Source: an uncultured Dyadobacter sp.
GTDB lineage: Bacteria > Bacteroidota > Bacteroidia > Cytophagales > Spirosomataceae
NCBI RefSeq assembly: GCF_946482605.1
Contig: NZ_CAMLSE010000015.1
Location: forward strand, 62,001-126,000
Reading direction: 5' to 3'
Length of the DNA stretch: 64,000 bases
This document shows positions 1 to 8,970 of the stretch, piece by piece. The notes beneath the pieces were generated by a model. The model saw only the letters and a program-made list of their open reading frames with translations, was not told where the DNA came from and did no database searches. Numbering within the stretch: the first letter of the stretch is position 1; the number at the start of each line of letters is the position of its first letter. Both the position numbers and the translations under genes were made by a program.

Positions 1-2
1 TG

Positions 3-413
3 AAAAGAAGCGGGATCGAAGTACTTCCGACGGGCTATCTCCTCATCGAAAGCGGCAAGCTGACCACCGTTTCCTACATTAGTAATACCACGCCATTGCC
101 CCGCGACAAGCCGGGTATCGTCGCGTGTACTGCGCTGGCGGGAGAGTACCTGGGATTGAGAAATATATTTCTCGATGCGGGAAGCGGAGCACAGTTCCCG
201 GTGACCGGAGAAACGATCGCGGCTGTGCGTGCCGCGGTGGATACGCCGATCATCGTAGGAGGCGGAATAGATTCCTACGAAAAAGCCGATAATGCATTGA
301 ATGCTGGTGCCGATGTGATAGTGGTGGGGAATGGGATAGAGGCAAATCAGGAGCTGTTGCCGGAAATTGCGGCATGTGTGAAGGCCTATAACAGGAAATT
401 AGAAAGTGTTTAG
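3..413 (+). CDS. Geranylgeranylglyceryl/heptaprenylglyceryl phosphate synthase (PcrB family), 3' part
   Basis: This is the C-terminal part of a TIM-barrel prenyltransferase that joins a prenyl diphosphate to sn-glycerol 1-phosphate. The reading frame is open from base 3, so the true start lies before the window. The family signatures seen are YISNTTPLPRDKPG, then CTALAGEYLG followed by a YLDAGSGA-like segment (IFLDAGSGA), and the phosphate-binding loop IIVGGGID followed by GADVIVVGNGIE. These match the C-terminal half of the archaeal-like GGGPS group II enzymes that are common in Bacteroidota. The reading of the family is firm; which prenyl chain is used cannot be told from this fragment. The gene ends about 150 bases before the next gene. 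Confidence 0.88.
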   Translation, partial: KRSGIEVLPTGYLLIESGKLTTVSYISNTTPLPRDKPGIVACTALAGEYLGLRNIFLDAGSGAQFPVTGETIAAVRAAVDTPIIVGGGIDSYEKADNALNAGADVIVVGNGIEANQELLPEIAACVKAYNRKLESV

Positions 414-528
414 GGGTAATGGCAGAATTAATAGGACAAAATAAAGCGATTTGAGAATTTTCTAAGGAAATTTTAAGTTCTTGGAAAAATACAAACTCAA
501 AATTTAGGAATATTCAATTCGATCCTGT

Positions 529-536
529 TACCTTTG
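529..536 (+). promoter_or_regulatory. Bacteroidota -7 element (TACCTTTG) for the small lipoprotein gene
   Basis: The sequence TACCTTTG fits the Bacteroidota sigma-factor -7 consensus TAnnTTTG exactly. It lies 26 bases before the ATG of the small lipoprotein gene. A -33 element is weak here (TTTA near 503). The position and exact match make it a good candidate. Confidence 0.55.
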
Positions 537-562
537 CATCGAACCTTAATTACACCCAAGAA

Positions 563-748
563 ATGAAAAAATTCTTTGCATTTGCGTTTGTTGCCGGGAT
601 GGTAGCTTTCGCTGCTTGTACTAGCAAACCAGCTGACGAATCTGCTGACACTACTGCTGTAACTGTAGAAACTCCTGTTGATACTGCTGTTGTTGCTGCT
701 GATACTGCTGCTGCTGATACTGCTGCTGCTGACACTACTAAGAAGTAA
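563..748 (+). CDS. Small Ala/Thr/Asp-rich lipoprotein
   Basis: This 61-residue protein has a lysine-bearing N-terminus, a short hydrophobic stretch and a lipobox (VAFAAC, Cys19), so it is predicted to be a lipoprotein anchored in the envelope. The mature part is very simple: it is made of Ala, Thr, Val and Asp, and ends in repeated AADTA units and a KK tail. It has no recognisable domain and I do not know its function. It has its own -7 promoter element upstream and a strong terminator downstream, so it is a single-gene unit. Similar short, acidic, low-complexity lipoproteins occur in many Cytophagales, which supports it being a real gene. Confidence 0.8.
   Translation: MKKFFAFAFVAGMVAFAACTSKPADESADTTAVTVETPVDTAVVAADTAAADTAAADTTKK
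692..736 (+). repeat. Three 15-bp tandem units inside the small lipoprotein gene
   Basis: Three consecutive 15-base units (692-706, 707-721, 722-736) follow the pattern GYTGCTGCTGAYACT and differ at only two positions. Each encodes Val/Ala-Ala-Ala-Asp-Thr. The repeat could expand or shrink by slippage, changing the length of the lipoprotein tail. Confidence 0.8.
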
Positions 749-772
749 TCAGACGTACAAGTCGAAAATTCT

Positions 773-807
773 GAAAAGCCCTATGAAAGTAGGGCTTTTC
801 TTTTTTT
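773..807 (+). terminator. Rho-independent terminator after the small lipoprotein
   Basis: An 11-bp perfect stem (773-783 with 790-800, GAAAAGCCCTA / TAGGGCTTTTC) around a 6-base loop is followed by seven T residues. It sits 25 bases after the lipoprotein stop codon. Confidence 0.9.
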
Positions 808-815
808 ATTCGGGT

Positions 816-1430
816 ATGAAAAACGTGTCTTTGAGGTCGTATGTTCCCGCGGCGGCCAGTGACTATTGTGAGGATTTGTTTCGTGCCCACCGGTTTAACT
901 TTTTCCTTTCGCGCCCACGCCGCACCAGGCTAGGAGATTTCACGGTTAAGCCAGGAGCCATTCCCCGCATCACCGTTAATGCCAATCTGAATTCCTACGG
1001 TTTTCTCATTACTTATCTGCACGAAGTGGCCCACTGCATTGTGCATTATAAATATAAAGGAAGGGGCCGCAAACGCGTAGCACCGCACGGGCCTGAATGG
1101 AAGCACGAATTCCGGCAGTTGCTCCTGCCCGTCATGAATGAAAAAATCTTCCCCGAAGACATTCTCATCCCCTTACTTCGTTATTCTGAAAACCCTGCCG
1201 CCTCCACGGGCGGTGACCAGAGGCTGTTCAATGCACTCCGCAAGTATGATGACCAGGATTTAAGCGCTGGCAAAGTATGTCTTGTTCAGCTCGATGAAGG
1301 GTCCAGCTTCCTATTTCAGGACAGGATATTTACCCGCGGATCTCTGAGAAGAAGTCGCGTATTATGCACGGATAATGCCTCGCAGCGTCTCTACACCATT
1401 CCCGCTCATGCACTGGTTGAAGCATGTTGA
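816..1430 (+). CDS. SprT-like zinc metalloprotease domain protein
   Basis: The 204-residue product carries an HEVAHC motif at residues 69-74, the HExxH zinc site of the SprT/SprT-like family. It is followed by HGPEWKHEFRQLL, which matches the usual SprT third-ligand segment (HGxxW). The C-terminal part (KVCLVQLDEGSSFLF onward) resembles the short beta domain of Bacteroidota SprT-like proteins; no CxxC zinc ribbon is seen. An upstream in-frame ATG at 783 lies inside the terminator hairpin, so I chose the ATG at 816. The 3' end overlaps the start of porU, suggesting the two are co-transcribed. The substrate is unknown; SprT relatives act on DNA-bound or cytosolic proteins. Confidence 0.82.
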   Translation: MKNVSLRSYVPAAASDYCEDLFRAHRFNFFLSRPRRTRLGDFTVKPGAIPRITVNANLNSYGFLITYLHEVAHCIVHYKYKGRGRKRVAPHGPEWKHEFRQLLLPVMNEKIFPEDILIPLLRYSENPAASTGGDQRLFNALRKYDDQDLSAGKVCLVQLDEGSSFLFQDRIFTRGSLRRSRVLCTDNASQRLYTIPAHALVEAC

Positions 1431-4400
1431 TGTCCGCAGAATCGCAGGCCGTGCGGTGCTATGCTGCCTGGGTTTACTGATGTCATTTCAGGTTCGGGCA
1501 CAAAAGCCGGTGCTCGCAGACGGGCCATGGTTTAAGCTGGCGGTTACCGAATCCGGTGTTTACAGGATCAATGCGGAAATGGTTAGCCGAATGGGAATCG
1601 ATGCTTCCACACTCCGGCCTGAGAGTATCAGGGTTTACGGAAATGGGGGCGCAATGCTGCCTCAATCGAACCAATCGGGGTATCAGAATGCGCTTACCGA
1701 GAATGCCATTTGGGTGACGGGCCAGGAGGACGGGAAATTCGATAAAGGCGACGCCGTTTATTTTTATGCGGAAGGCCCCCATATTATCCAGTATGATCCT
1801 GTAAAAGCCGAGTTACAGCATCAGATCAATTACTATTCCGATACCACCTACTATTTTCTCACGTTCGGAAACGTGAACGGAATGAGGATCGCATCGGCGG
1901 GTGAGGTCCCTGCTGCAAGCCAGAAGGTAATAAGCCATTTCGATGACTATTGGTATCATGAAACCGAATCCTACAACGTACTGAAATCAGGCCGGGATTG
2001 GTGGGGTGAATACCTGGGAAATGCGTCGGGGTTCAGCCTCGAAGTAAATATTCCCGGCATTGTTCCGGCCTCCGAGTTTAAAATGCGGGTGTCGGCAATC
2101 GGAGCCGCACAGGTGCCGACGCGCTTTTCATGGCAGGTAAACGGGAATGCGGCAGGCGAGACGTCTGTTGGGACCGTTAGTGCCGGCACGTACGATGTGA
2201 AGGCATTAAAATCTGAGACCAGTTATGTTATCAAGAATGCGGTACCCACCTCCGGCATTTTTCAATTGGGGGTCAGCTATAATAAAAACGGGCAAAGCTC
2301 GGCGGAAGCTTACCTGAATTACCTTGCCTTGCAAACCAAACGTCAGCTGCGGGTGTACGATGATCAACAGACATATTATTTCTTACCCGAGGTTTTCGAC
2401 ACAATAACCTATCAGTTTACAGGGTCTTCCGAAGGGGTCATTCTCTGGAATATTACAAATCCCCGAACCCCGTCGTCGATTTTACGAAAGAACGCCGGAG
2501 GCGCATTTGAATGGTCGGGGAGAGAAGGAAAGACTCTGAGAAAATATATTAGTTTTAAGCCCGAGGAGGCGCCTTCGCCTGCCACCTGGTATCCCGTAGC
2601 TAACCAGAGTATCGGAAATGCGTCGGCTCCCGACCTTTTGATCGTTACCGCTCCGGCCTGGCAGCGTGAGGCCAACAGGCTGGCCGCGTTCAGGAATACG
2701 CATGACGGCATGGATGTGCTGGTAGTCACGACCGACCAGATTTATAATGAATACGCTTCGGGCCGACCGGACCCGACCGCGATCCGCGATTTTACACGTC
2801 AGCTTTTTTTGAAATCCCCCGGGAAACTCAAGTACCTGCTACTTTTCGGAGATGCCACTTATGACTACCGGAATTTGCGCGCAAATCAATCCGTATCACA
2901 AAGAGCTGCCTGGGTGCCGGTGTATGAGAGCCGGGAGTCGCTGAATCCGGTTTATACCTACTCATCGGATGACTATTATGGGTTTATGAATGCGGATGAG
3001 GGCCTTTGGAACGAAACAACGGCAGGCGACCACACCGTTGATATCGGGATAGGACGGCTGCCTGTAAAAAGCATGGAGGAAGCCCGGGTCGTAGTGGATA
3101 AACTGATACGGTATGAATCCGGTAACACGCTCGGAGCGTGGAAAAATGGCGTGACGTTCGTGGCCGACGACGGGGACGGAAACATTCACCAACGTCATGC
3201 GGACCAGTTGAGTAAGCTTATTCAGGGACGTATGTTCTCAAAGCGGGTATTTATCGATGAAGTTGTTCAAACTACGACCGACCAGGGACAGAAGGCACCG
3301 GATATCAATCGGGCGATCCGCAGCGCGATCGATAATGGAACCCTGATCCTGAACTATACGGGACACGGCGGCGTGACGGGCTGGGCGGAAGAGCAGGTGC
3401 TTACGCTTTCGGATATGCTTTCGGCACGCGGAATGGATAATTTGCCTTTGTTGCTGACTGCGACCTGTGATTTCGGTCGTTATGATGATCCTGGTACTGT
3501 GTCAGGTGCCGAACTGATGGTGCTGAGTCCGAAGGGAGCTGCAATTGGGGCTATCAGCACAACGCGGCCTGTTTATTCCAGCACCAACTTCGCGTTAAAT
3601 AAGGCGTTTTATGAGGCGTTGCTCAATGCGGACCCCCGCGAACGTTTGGGAGATTTGTTCAGGCAAACAAAAAACAATGCATTAAGCGGTAGCCTCAACC
3701 GGAACTTTACATTGTTAGCCGATCCCTCGATGATGCTATCGCCTGGTCAAAAAAGCATACGCTGGGCCGTGCAGCCGGATACATTGAAGGCATTGAAAAA
3801 AGTCAGGTTGACCGGGGAGATTTTTGATCCGGTGAATGGGAAAACAGATGGTCAATTTGGTGGAACGGCCAGGATAATCGTCTATGATAAGCAAATCGAG
3901 TTCAGAACGCTGGGCAACGAAGGAAGTGCGGAGACTTATTCCGAGTTTAGGAGTAAGTTGTTCGACGGTACGGTGTCAGTCAGTGCCGGGCGGTTTGATC
4001 TAACCTTGTTAGCTCCGAAAGATATTGATTACAGAATGGGTGCGGGGCGCGTGAGCGTTTATGCAGTGAGGTCAGACAGCACGGCAGATGCTTCCGGGCA
4101 ATTATCTGTGATGGTGGGAGGCAGTGCAGCCCCCGGGACCGATACGACACCGCCGGAGCTGACAGGCTATCTGAATACACCGTCATTCCGGGATGGAGAC
4201 ACGGTTGAGCCGTCCTCGAAGCTCATCCTTCGTGTGCGGGATGAAAACGGGATCAGTATTTCGCGGGCGGGAATCGGGCATGACATTACCATGACCCTCA
4301 ATGACACGCTCACCGTAGTATTGAACGACTTTTACACGGCCGAGCTCGATAGTTATTCCGCAGGGACGGTTATGTATCCACTGGAGAATCTTGCTCCCGG

Positions 4401-4797
4401 TAAATATATAGTCCGCTTAAAAGTGTGGGATACATATACTAACTTTTCTGAAATAGCGTTCGGGTTTCTAGTAGGCCCGGTAAAGGGAATCCAACTCAAC
4501 ACCCTTAACGTTTACCCAAACCCATTTCATGAGGACCTGAGTATTGAACTCAGCCACAACAGAGTAAATGAGGACGTCGAATTAATTTTTAATATATTGC
4601 TTGCTAATGGGCAGCGTTTGGGCACTTTCAAAAAACAATATTATAACAGCGAACCGGTTATTCGGGAGACTTTGGATACACAAAACTGGAGAAACAGGAT
4701 TCCCGCTTATGAATCGCTTATATATCTGTTGCAGATCAGATCGTTAAAAGACAATTCCGAGGCTCGCAAAGCCGGTAAACTGGTGCGATCTCCTTAG
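1408..4797 (+). CDS. porU: Type IX secretion system sortase PorU (C25 cysteine peptidase)
   Basis: The product (about 1,129 residues) is a gingipain-family C25 protease. In the T9SS, PorU sits on the cell surface, cuts the C-terminal sorting domain from cargo and attaches the cargo to the membrane. The catalytic pair is visible: His653 in YTGHGGVTGW and Cys687 in TATCDFGRYDDPG. The N-terminal domain (GPWFKLAVTESGVYRI) is typical of PorU. The C-terminus holds a beta domain beginning LNVYPNPFHED, like the sorting domains PorU cuts. An in-frame ATG exists at 1375, but the ATG at 1408 gives a cleaner signal peptide ending near FQVRAQ. The start overlaps the SprT-like gene by 23 bases. The next gene is porV, its known partner, which strengthens the call. 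Confidence 0.9.
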   Translation: MHWLKHVDVRRIAGRAVLCCLGLLMSFQVRAQKPVLADGPWFKLAVTESGVYRINAEMVSRMGIDASTLRPESIRVYGNGGAMLPQSNQSGYQNALTENAIWVTGQEDGKFDKGDAVYFYAEGPHIIQYDPVKAELQHQINYYSDTTYYFLTFGNVNGMRIASAGEVPAASQKVISHFDDYWYHETESYNVLKSGRDWWGEYLGNASGFSLEVNIPGIVPASEFKMRVSAIGAAQVPTRFSWQVNGNAAGETSVGTVSAGTYDVKALKSETSYVIKNAVPTSGIFQLGVSYNKNGQSSAEAYLNYLALQTKRQLRVYDDQQTYYFLPEVFDTITYQFTGSSEGVILWNITNPRTPSSILRKNAGGAFEWSGREGKTLRKYISFKPEEAPSPATWYPVANQSIGNASAPDLLIVTAPAWQREANRLAAFRNTHDGMDVLVVTTDQIYNEYASGRPDPTAIRDFTRQLFLKSPGKLKYLLLFGDATYDYRNLRANQSVSQRAAWVPVYESRESLNPVYTYSSDDYYGFMNADEGLWNETTAGDHTVDIGIGRLPVKSMEEARVVVDKLIRYESGNTLGAWKNGVTFVADDGDGNIHQRHADQLSKLIQGRMFSKRVFIDEVVQTTTDQGQKAPDINRAIRSAIDNGTLILNYTGHGGVTGWAEEQVLTLSDMLSARGMDNLPLLLTATCDFGRYDDPGTVSGAELMVLSPKGAAIGAISTTRPVYSSTNFALNKAFYEALLNADPRERLGDLFRQTKNNALSGSLNRNFTLLADPSMMLSPGQKSIRWAVQPDTLKALKKVRLTGEIFDPVNGKTDGQFGGTARIIVYDKQIEFRTLGNEGSAETYSEFRSKLFDGTVSVSAGRFDLTLLAPKDIDYRMGAGRVSVYAVRSDSTADASGQLSVMVGGSAAPGTDTTPPELTGYLNTPSFRDGDTVEPSSKLILRVRDENGISISRAGIGHDITMTLNDTLTVVLNDFYTAELDSYSAGTVMYPLENLAPGKYIVRLKVWDTYTNFSEIAFGFLVGPVKGIQLNTLNVYPNPFHEDLSIELSHNRVNEDVELIFNILLANGQRLGTFKKQYYNSEPVIRETLDTQNWRNRIPAYESLIYLLQIRSLKDNSEARKAGKLVRSP

Positions 4798-4842
4798 GAT
4801 AATAAAACTTATCAAATTTTTAGTAATAACTATCTTTCATTG

Positions 4843-4850
4843 TATTTTTG
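4843..4850 (+). promoter_or_regulatory. -7 promoter element (TATTTTTG) before porV
   Basis: TATTTTTG matches TAnnTTTG exactly and lies 51 bases before the porV ATG. A T-rich stretch at 4817-4821 may serve as a weak -33 element. It suggests that porV can be transcribed separately from porU. Confidence 0.5.
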
Positions 4851-4901
4851 ACCCTTTAAAGAAGCTGATACAAGGCACTTCCTATCGCAAATCCAATTTC
4901 T

Positions 4902-6059
4902 ATGAAACTTTTTTTTGTTACATTATCCTCACTATTCACTTTAACATCCAGTACGCTTTTCGCCCAGTTGGATTCTACCAGAAGGATACCAGCATCACCA
5001 CTTTCCTTTTTAACATTTGCCCCGGATGCCAGAAGTGCTGCGATGGGAGAAGCGGGAGTGGCGTTGAGCCCGGATGCCAATTCGAGTTACTGGAATGCCG
5101 CAAAGCTTCCCTATAATACAAAGGATTTTGGAGTTTCTGCTTCTTACACGCCATGGTTACGCTATCTGGTGGACGACATGTGGCTCGGATATCTGACTGC
5201 ATATAAAAAATTGGGTGACAGACAGGCGGTGGCGCTTTCCTTCAACTATTTCAACAACGGTGAGCTGGATTTGCGTAATGCAACCGGCGATAATGTAGGT
5301 TATTTTAATTCAAGGGAGTTTGCTGTAAACGGAACGTATTCGCGTCAGCTTGGTAAAAACTTCTCTATGGGTTTGACCTTGAAATACATCTCTTCCAACC
5401 TTGCGGGAAGTGCGGTGATCAATGGTGTTTCATTGAGCCCGGCGCGTGTTGCAGCAGGTGATATCAGTGCTTACTACAAGAAAGAATTCAAAAACGAAGA
5501 TACCGGCAGCGAATTGGTATGGTCGTTGGGCGCTGTGTTGTCCAACCTGGGTGGTAAAATTAACTACGGCTCCGGCTCCGATACTGAAAACTTTATTCCT
5601 ACCAACCTGAAAATAGGTACCGGGTTGTCCTATACCGGTGACGGAAGAAACCGTTTCAACTTTATCCTCGATGTTAGCAAACTAATGGTGCCTACTCCCG
5701 ATGGTAAAACAGATATCAACACCAAACCATTGTTGAATGGTGTATTCGGTTCATTCTCCGATGCTCCCGATGGATTTAAAGAAGAAATTCAGGAAGTCGC
5801 TATCGCAACCGGTCTGGAATACTGGTACAACAATATCTTCGCTTTGAGAGCGGGCTATTTTGGAGAAAATAAAAACAAAGGCGATCGCCGCTTCTTCACT
5901 GCCGGAGCAGGCCTTCGTTTTGCTGATAAGTATGCTGTGGATTTTGCATATATGTTCCCTACCACACAAGGAAGTCCGCTCGCGCAGACATTGCGGATCA
6001 CTTTATCACTCGCATTGAACAAAGCAGAGAAACTGGACGTAAGCGACAGCGAAAACTAA
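4902..6059 (+). CDS. porV: Type IX secretion outer membrane protein PorV
   Basis: This 385-residue protein has a signal peptide ending near TLFAQ and then the family opening SPLSFLTFAPDARSAAMGEAGVALSPDANSSYWNAAKL. That segment is characteristic of PorV/PorQ, the FadL-like beta-barrels of the T9SS. PorV binds the sorting domain of cargo released by the SprA translocon and shuttles it to PorU. The rest alternates short beta strands as expected for a barrel and ends with TQGSPLAQTLRITLSLAL. It lies directly after porU in the same direction with its own likely promoter, and is followed by a strong terminator, so the pair forms a self-contained unit. Confidence 0.92.
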   Translation: MKLFFVTLSSLFTLTSSTLFAQLDSTRRIPASPLSFLTFAPDARSAAMGEAGVALSPDANSSYWNAAKLPYNTKDFGVSASYTPWLRYLVDDMWLGYLTAYKKLGDRQAVALSFNYFNNGELDLRNATGDNVGYFNSREFAVNGTYSRQLGKNFSMGLTLKYISSNLAGSAVINGVSLSPARVAAGDISAYYKKEFKNEDTGSELVWSLGAVLSNLGGKINYGSGSDTENFIPTNLKIGTGLSYTGDGRNRFNFILDVSKLMVPTPDGKTDINTKPLLNGVFGSFSDAPDGFKEEIQEVAIATGLEYWYNNIFALRAGYFGENKNKGDRRFFTAGAGLRFADKYAVDFAYMFPTTQGSPLAQTLRITLSLALNKAEKLDVSDSEN

Positions 6060-6085
6060 GCGAGATCAGAAAATTTAATTTGTCG

Positions 6086-6122
6086 AAACGAATGGCGTTA
6101 TTGCAACGTCATTCGTTTTTTT
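6086..6122 (+). terminator. Rho-independent terminator after porV
   Basis: A 14-bp stem (6086-6099 with 6105-6118, one G-T pair) with a 5-base loop is followed by a run of T residues. It lies 26 bases after the porV stop. Confidence 0.9.
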
Positions 6123-6138
6123 ATACTCACCGTCACAA

Positions 6139-7419
6139 ATGTTACTGGACCGTACGATTGCCCCCGATTTCAAGATTATCCAAACCATCAACCTGCCGGA
6201 ACCCAGGACCTACACGCTAGATAATGGTATTGCCCTGCATGTGATCAACATCGGTGAGCAACCGGTGGTGCGGCTGGAATGTATTTTTGAAGCGGGAAAC
6301 TGGTATGAGAGCCGGATTGCAGCTTCTTACTTCGCAATCAAGATGCTGCCGGAGGGAGTAAGTGGGATGACGTCCCAGGAGATCAGTGAGGCGTTTGACC
6401 AGGTAGGTGCATTTATCGAGATGACCCATACATCCGATCGCGCCGGGATTGTGGTCTACTGTTTGTCCCGTGTTCTGCCGGATGTATTGCCGCTGGTTGA
6501 GAAGTTGATCAGTAGCGCTACCTTTCCCGACAAGGAATTCCAGGAGCTGAGGAATATCACTCTTCAGAATCTCAAAGTCAATAAGGAAAAGAATGCGTAT
6601 CTGGCCACAGTTGAGTTCAGGGCAAAGCTTTTCGGGACTGATCACCCGTATGGTCAAAGCCAGAGCGAAGACGGAATCGCCGGCCTGGAAGTAGACGCGG
6701 TCCTCGACCATTACAACCGGTTTATCCGAAATGGGAAGTATACTGTCGTGCTGGCCGGACAGGTATCGGAAGAGGATGTGGCGCACGTCAATCGGGCATT
6801 AGGACAAAGCTCCGTAAATGCAGACATAGCGAAGGTCACCTTTACCCCCTCAGAAGTTTATCAGGGTGCCGAATTGCTGGTCGAAAGGCCCGAGAGTGTA
6901 CAGTCTTCAATCAGAATGGGGCGGATATTGTTTAACCGCCATCATGCCGATTATTTTAAGATGCTGGTTACTAATGAGATATTGGGAGGGTATTTTGGTT
7001 CACGGCTGATGAAGAATATCCGGGAGGAAAAAGGACTTACCTACGGGATTTCGTCCCATTTGGTGACTTTGCGAAATGAGGGGTATCTGATGATCGGGAC
7101 GGATGTGAAGAAAGAATTCACCCAACAGACGATAGACGAAATCAACAAGGAAATACATCGCCTGCAAACCGAGCTCGTCGGTGCGGAAGAACTGCAAACG
7201 GTAAAGAGCTTTATGGCTGGGGAATTTGCCGGGTCCCTGAACACGGCATTTGAAGTAGCAGACCGTCGCAAAGTCCTTTTGCTGGACGATCTGCCGGCTA
7301 ATTTCTTCAATCAATATATTGCCCGCATTCACGCTACTACGGCCGAAGATGTGATGGCTATGGCCAATACTTACCTGAGGCATGAAGATATGACCACCGT
7401 GATTGCGGGAGGCAGGTAA
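6139..7419 (+). CDS. M16 family peptidase-like protein lacking the zinc motif
   Basis: The 426-residue product has the two-lobed M16 (insulinase/processing peptidase) fold. The N-terminal lobe starts YTLDNGIALHVI and the C-terminal lobe contains GGYFGSRLMKNIREEKGLTYGISSHL, where the Arg/Tyr substrate-binding motif is intact. The place where the catalytic HxxEH should be reads AASYFAIKMLPEGVSG, with no His, so the protein cannot bind zinc in the usual way. Such inactive lobes normally pair with an active M16 subunit, but none lies beside this gene. There is no signal peptide. It may be the partner of a distant subunit, or act as a non-catalytic chaperone. The stop codon abuts that of the convergent photolyase gene. 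Confidence 0.85.
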   Translation: MLLDRTIAPDFKIIQTINLPEPRTYTLDNGIALHVINIGEQPVVRLECIFEAGNWYESRIAASYFAIKMLPEGVSGMTSQEISEAFDQVGAFIEMTHTSDRAGIVVYCLSRVLPDVLPLVEKLISSATFPDKEFQELRNITLQNLKVNKEKNAYLATVEFRAKLFGTDHPYGQSQSEDGIAGLEVDAVLDHYNRFIRNGKYTVVLAGQVSEEDVAHVNRALGQSSVNADIAKVTFTPSEVYQGAELLVERPESVQSSIRMGRILFNRHHADYFKMLVTNEILGGYFGSRLMKNIREEKGLTYGISSHLVTLRNEGYLMIGTDVKKEFTQQTIDEINKEIHRLQTELVGAEELQTVKSFMAGEFAGSLNTAFEVADRRKVLLLDDLPANFFNQYIARIHATTAEDVMAMANTYLRHEDMTTVIAGGR

Positions 7420-8748
7420 TCATAATTTGGCCTTGTCCAGCGCATCCTTGTAGGTTTTTAAACAACGCTCCCGGGCCATCTTGTGGTCGACCATCGGTTC
7501 GGGGTAGTCGGATGTGCCAAATTCAGGAACCCATTTTTTGATATATTCTCCTTTCGGGTCAAATTTCTCGGCCTGTGATGCCGGATTGAATATGCGAAAA
7601 TAGGGTGCCGCGTCGGTGCCCGACCCAGCGGCCCATTGCCAGCCACCGTTGTTGGCTGCGAGGTCATAATCCAGCAATTTTTCCGCAAAATAAGCTTCTC
7701 CCCACCGCCAGTCAATCAGCAGGTGCTTGGAGAGAAAACTCGCAGTGACCATGCGGACACGGTTATGCATAAAACCGATCGCATTGAGCTGCCGCATGCC
7801 GGCATCTACCAGCGGATAACCCGTTTTTCCTTCGCACCATTTTTCGAAATCGGCCTTGTCGTACCTCCATTGAATGTAATCGTACGCCTTGCGGAAGGCT
7901 TCGCCCTTGCCTACCTGCGGGAAGTTGAAAAGTATTTGTTGGTAAAAGTCCCGCCAGATCAGCTCGTTCAGAAATGTATTGCTATACTCCGCGGCCTGGC
8001 GCGCAAGCTTTCTTATGCTTATTGTGCCAAAACGAAGGTGCACACCTATTCGACTAGTGCCTTCTGCTGCCGGGAAATCGCGTTCCTTATCGTAATTTTC
8101 GAGTAATTCCGAGGTCACGCGATCGGGTGGGAAATTGTATTGTACATGTTCAAAGCCCATTTCTTCCAAGGCAGGAATCTCTCCCCCTTTCCATTGATGA
8201 AACTTGCCGAAGTATTTTTTAGTAGGGTACGACGACAGGTAGAAGTCGTTGCATTTTTCTTTCCACGCGCGGCTGTAAGGCGTAAAAACGGTGTAGGGAG
8301 ACCCCTGCGCTGTCAGGATTTCCTGTTTTTCAAAAATGACCTGGTCTTTGCAGGTTTTAAAGAGAATACCTTTCTTTTTCAGGATTTGATAAACCTCTTT
8401 TTCCCGGAGCGTTGCGTAAGGTTCGTAGTCGGTGTTGGTATAAACTTCTGCGATATCATATTCTTCAACCAACTGTTCCCACACTTTCACCGGAAATCCA
8501 TATTCTACCCGAATATCTCCACCATAACTGTGCAGTTCCTCCCGGATCTGTCGTACTGCCTGATCAATGAATTCAAGCCTTGCGTCCTTCTTGTCTTCCA
8601 GATCGTCGAGGATATTACGGTCGAAAATAAAAAGAGGGACGACCGGGTATCCTGACCGCAAGGCGTAATAAAGTCCTGCATTGTCGTGTAACCTCAGGTC
8701 CCGCCGGAACCAGAACAGTGTAATCTTTTCCTTCGTTTTCAAACTCAT
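7420..8748 (-). CDS. phrB: Cryptochrome/photolyase family protein (deoxyribodipyrimidine photolyase)
   Basis: This 442-residue protein fits a class I CPD photolyase, the flavoenzyme that uses blue light to split cyclobutane pyrimidine dimers. The N-terminal alpha/beta domain starts ITLFWFRRDLRLHDNAGL. The FAD domain shows ELIWRDFYQQIL, then TGYPLVDAGMRQL, GFMHNRVRMVTASFL and NNGGWQWAAGSGTDAAPYFRIFNP, which carry the FAD and lesion contacts and the tryptophans of the electron-transfer chain. The length is normal. The ATG gives the usual N-terminus. It stands alone on the minus strand, convergent with the M16 gene, with no spacer between stops. Confidence 0.93.
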   Translation of the reverse strand: MSLKTKEKITLFWFRRDLRLHDNAGLYYALRSGYPVVPLFIFDRNILDDLEDKKDARLEFIDQAVRQIREELHSYGGDIRVEYGFPVKVWEQLVEEYDIAEVYTNTDYEPYATLREKEVYQILKKKGILFKTCKDQVIFEKQEILTAQGSPYTVFTPYSRAWKEKCNDFYLSSYPTKKYFGKFHQWKGGEIPALEEMGFEHVQYNFPPDRVTSELLENYDKERDFPAAEGTSRIGVHLRFGTISIRKLARQAAEYSNTFLNELIWRDFYQQILFNFPQVGKGEAFRKAYDYIQWRYDKADFEKWCEGKTGYPLVDAGMRQLNAIGFMHNRVRMVTASFLSKHLLIDWRWGEAYFAEKLLDYDLAANNGGWQWAAGSGTDAAPYFRIFNPASQAEKFDPKGEYIKKWVPEFGTSDYPEPMVDHKMARERCLKTYKDALDKAKL

Positions 8749-8970
8749 GTGATTGGAGTGACCCTGATGAAGTAATGGACAGATGTGAATTAATTACGAA
8801 ATAAGGCCTTTTTTAGATTTTGTCATGATCTGAAATCAGCAGCCGGATTCGGTTTAATGCGGCGCAATGGAGCGACTATGGATATCGAAATAGTATATTT
8901 ACCGTCTGAGCGGCGCAGTGGTCATATCATGCGGCGTCCGCACCATTCAATCTTAACTTAATCTGAATTC

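Noticed and set aside
678..815. N-terminal extension of the SprT-like frame (a Leu/Ile/Leu-rich run)
   Set aside because: It is the small lipoprotein repeat read in another frame and runs through the terminator; the family similarity starts only after the ATG at 816.
6217..6786. 189-codon open frame antisense to the M16 gene
   Set aside because: No recognisable protein features, and the plus-strand frame encodes a clear M16 N-terminal lobe.
8749..8970. Possible promoter for the DUF1080 gene (TATATTTA near 8895)
   Set aside because: The match to TAnnTTTG fails at the last base and no -33 element is present, so I did not list it.
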